A stretch of 64,000 nt of DNA from NCBI RefSeq assembly GCF_036226365.1, contig NZ_CP108462.1, forward strand, positions 7,596,501 to 7,660,500, in the 5' to 3' direction. The stretch is from Streptomyces sp. NBC_01262. Lineage in GTDB: Bacteria; Actinomycetota; Actinomycetes; Streptomycetales; Streptomycetaceae. Under the pieces are notes generated by a model, which was not told where the DNA came from, ran no database searches, and saw only the letters and a list, made by a program, of their open reading frames with translations. Shown here one piece after another: positions 63,250-64,000 of this stretch. Numbering within the stretch: position 1 is the first letter of the stretch; each line of letters begins with the position of its first letter. The translations under genes and the position numbers were made by a program.

Positions 63250-63536
63250 GCCTCCGGCGGACACGTCATGAGCGTTTTCCGTCGGAGGGACGAGAGCGCT
63301 TCGTTCGCGCCGCTCCCGCGGTACCACCCTCCTTGACCGCGGACGGGTTCGCCCACGGCCCCCTCATTGGGGTCGCGCTGCCGGTTCTACTCGCTCCACG
63401 GTCCACTGGGCCCGCGAGGCTTTCCTCCGGCGGCTCCGGGGTGATCTTCACGTCGCGCACACCCCCGGGCTTCCACCGTCCCCGGGTCGCTACTGGCTGC
63501 GTGCGGCGCTACTCGTCCCCTTCCACGCCTTTCGCT
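63250..63536 (-). promoter_or_regulatory. T-box leader (isoleucine), actinobacterial translational type
   Basis: The T-box core AGGGTGGTACCGCGG (63330-63316) carries UGGU, complementary to the ACCA end of tRNA-Ile. An ATC specifier (63445-63443) sits in GAAGATCACC of a very short stem I. Near the gene, CCTCCGACGG (63288-63279) can pair at 9 of 10 positions with CCGCCGGAGG (63260-63251), which contains the ileS ribosome binding site. Uncharged tRNA should therefore open translation. Confidence 0.92.
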
Positions 63537-63542
63537 CCGGCC

Positions 63543-63572
63543 AGTGTACGGGGAAGCGAGGGGGCCTGTCGG
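63543..63572 (-). promoter_or_regulatory. candidate ileS promoter
   Basis: On the minus strand CCGACA (63572-63567), 18 bp, TACACT (63548-63543), which would start the T-box RNA near 63536. Confidence 0.5.
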
Positions 63573-63801
63573 CCGGGTTTCCGGCCGCCGGGCCCTGACC
63601 CGAATGGCCTGTTCTGCTCCGACCTACCCGGAAGTACCGGAATACCTGGCGGTGAGCTGGGCACAACGGATGCAGACCTGCCTCCCGACCGGGCGTGGCG
63701 GGCGAATCCGGCGGCGTGCCCCGTTGCCGCGGGTCCGGAGTCGATTTATCGTTCCGGGACGATTCGCGCGCAAGATCACAATTTGTGAAGGGGCCGCGGC
63801 A
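63549..63801 (+). other. intergenic region between ileS leader and the last gene
   Basis: Beyond the ileS promoter I see no ORF with a ribosome binding site until the last gene. GGCCGG-GTTT-CCGGCC (63571-63586) is a small hairpin. The AT-richer stretch 63740-63790 probably holds the promoter of the next gene, but I cannot fix its elements. Confidence 0.4.
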
Positions 63802-64000
63802 ATGGTGGCGAAAACGGTGAAAACAACGGCTGCGCCGGGCGGTGCGGTCAAGAAGGCTGCCGCCGCGAAGAAGACGGCTTCCGCCAGAAAGGCAACCCCG
63901 GCCAAGAGGGCCGCGTCCGCGAAGAAGACGGCGCCCGCCGTGAGCAAGGCGACGACCGCCTCCAAGGCGACGACCGCCAAGAAGGCGGTCGCGAAGAAGG
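63802..64000 (+). CDS. Lys/Ala-rich protein, 5' part (probably DksA/TraR zinc-finger family)
   Basis: ATG 63802 after GAAGGGG; the frame is open to the window end (66 codons). The visible part is almost entirely Lys, Ala, Thr repeats (AAKKTASARKATPAKRAASAKK), like the tails of actinobacterial HU or histone H1-like proteins. The assignment to the DksA/TraR family rests only on the neighbour of ileS in S. coelicolor as I remember it; the zinc finger would lie outside the window. Confidence 0.7.
   Translation, partial: MVAKTVKTTAAPGGAVKKAAAAKKTASARKATPAKRAASAKKTAPAVSKATTASKATTAKKAVAKK

Noticed and set aside
63266..63460. 64-codon minus-strand ORF upstream of ileS
   Set aside because: It lies wholly within the T-box RNA, and conservation of the T-box core explains the sequence.

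Overview
The window is a very GC-rich actinobacterial chromosome segment, almost certainly from a Streptomyces. The evidence is the strong G/C bias at third codon positions, many GTG starts, short operons joined by ATGA/GTGA overlaps, and a gene order from ileS-divIVA-sepF-ftsZ back to pfkA and beyond that matches what I remember of the S. coelicolor SCO2075-SCO2124 region (from memory, no search run). No transposase, phage gene, CRISPR array, tRNA or rRNA was seen. The window starts inside an endonuclease/exonuclease/phosphatase-like gene and ends inside a Lys/Ala-rich gene.

Region 1 (1-15.4 kb) holds signalling, housekeeping and iron genes: an esterase, a PlsC acyltransferase, a histidine kinase/LuxR regulator pair, a PknB-type kinase with four PASTA repeats, endonuclease IV, a sulfite-oxidase-like molybdoenzyme, bacterioferritin facing its [2Fe-2S] partner Bfd (with an IdeR/DmdR-type iron box), class II DAHP synthase, and an ABC exporter followed by its own two-component system. 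Region 2 (15.5-30 kb) is biosynthetic: a Tat-exported PHP protein, a fused TrpE-TrpG behind a Trp-Trp-Trp leader peptide and attenuator, a uridine-kinase-like protein, a phosphofructokinase with PPi-type active-site residues, the thiOSG operon under a TPP riboswitch, thiE, metF, an Rv2175c-type DNA-binding protein and membrane proteins.

Region 3 (30-41.3 kb) is accessory: a TetR/YhgE/degenerate-ABC unit with a likely operator, a HEPN-domain protein with an Rx4H RNase-type motif beside a methyltransferase, DUF3040, a TgpA-DUF58-MoxR operon and a beta-carbonic anhydrase.

Region 4 (41.4-60 kb) is the division and cell-wall (dcw) cluster: mraZ-rsmH-ftsL-ftsI-murE-murF-mraY-murD-ftsW-murG-ftsQ-ftsZ-pgeF-yggS-sepF-yggT-divIVA. 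It starts at a promoter covered by four 10-bp-phased TGGNN MraZ boxes. Up to mraY most genes overlap by 1-4 nt. The cluster is then interrupted by repeat- and hairpin-rich gaps (mraY/murD and murG/ftsQ) and by a 255-bp ftsZ leader that carries a possible TTA-containing upstream ORF. murC and ftsA are absent. Region 5 (60-64 kb) is a long, eukaryote-like ileS read toward divIVA and controlled by an actinobacterial T-box, followed by the 5' end of a Lys/Ala-rich, probably DksA/TraR-like gene.

Strongest second-look items: the MraZ operator, the ftsZ leader, the D104/K125 phosphofructokinase, the degenerate ATPase paired with YhgE, the HEPN protein, an RsmH His-to-Gln change, an 18-bp perfect palindrome between mraZ and rsmH, and dispersed palindromic repeats between convergent genes.
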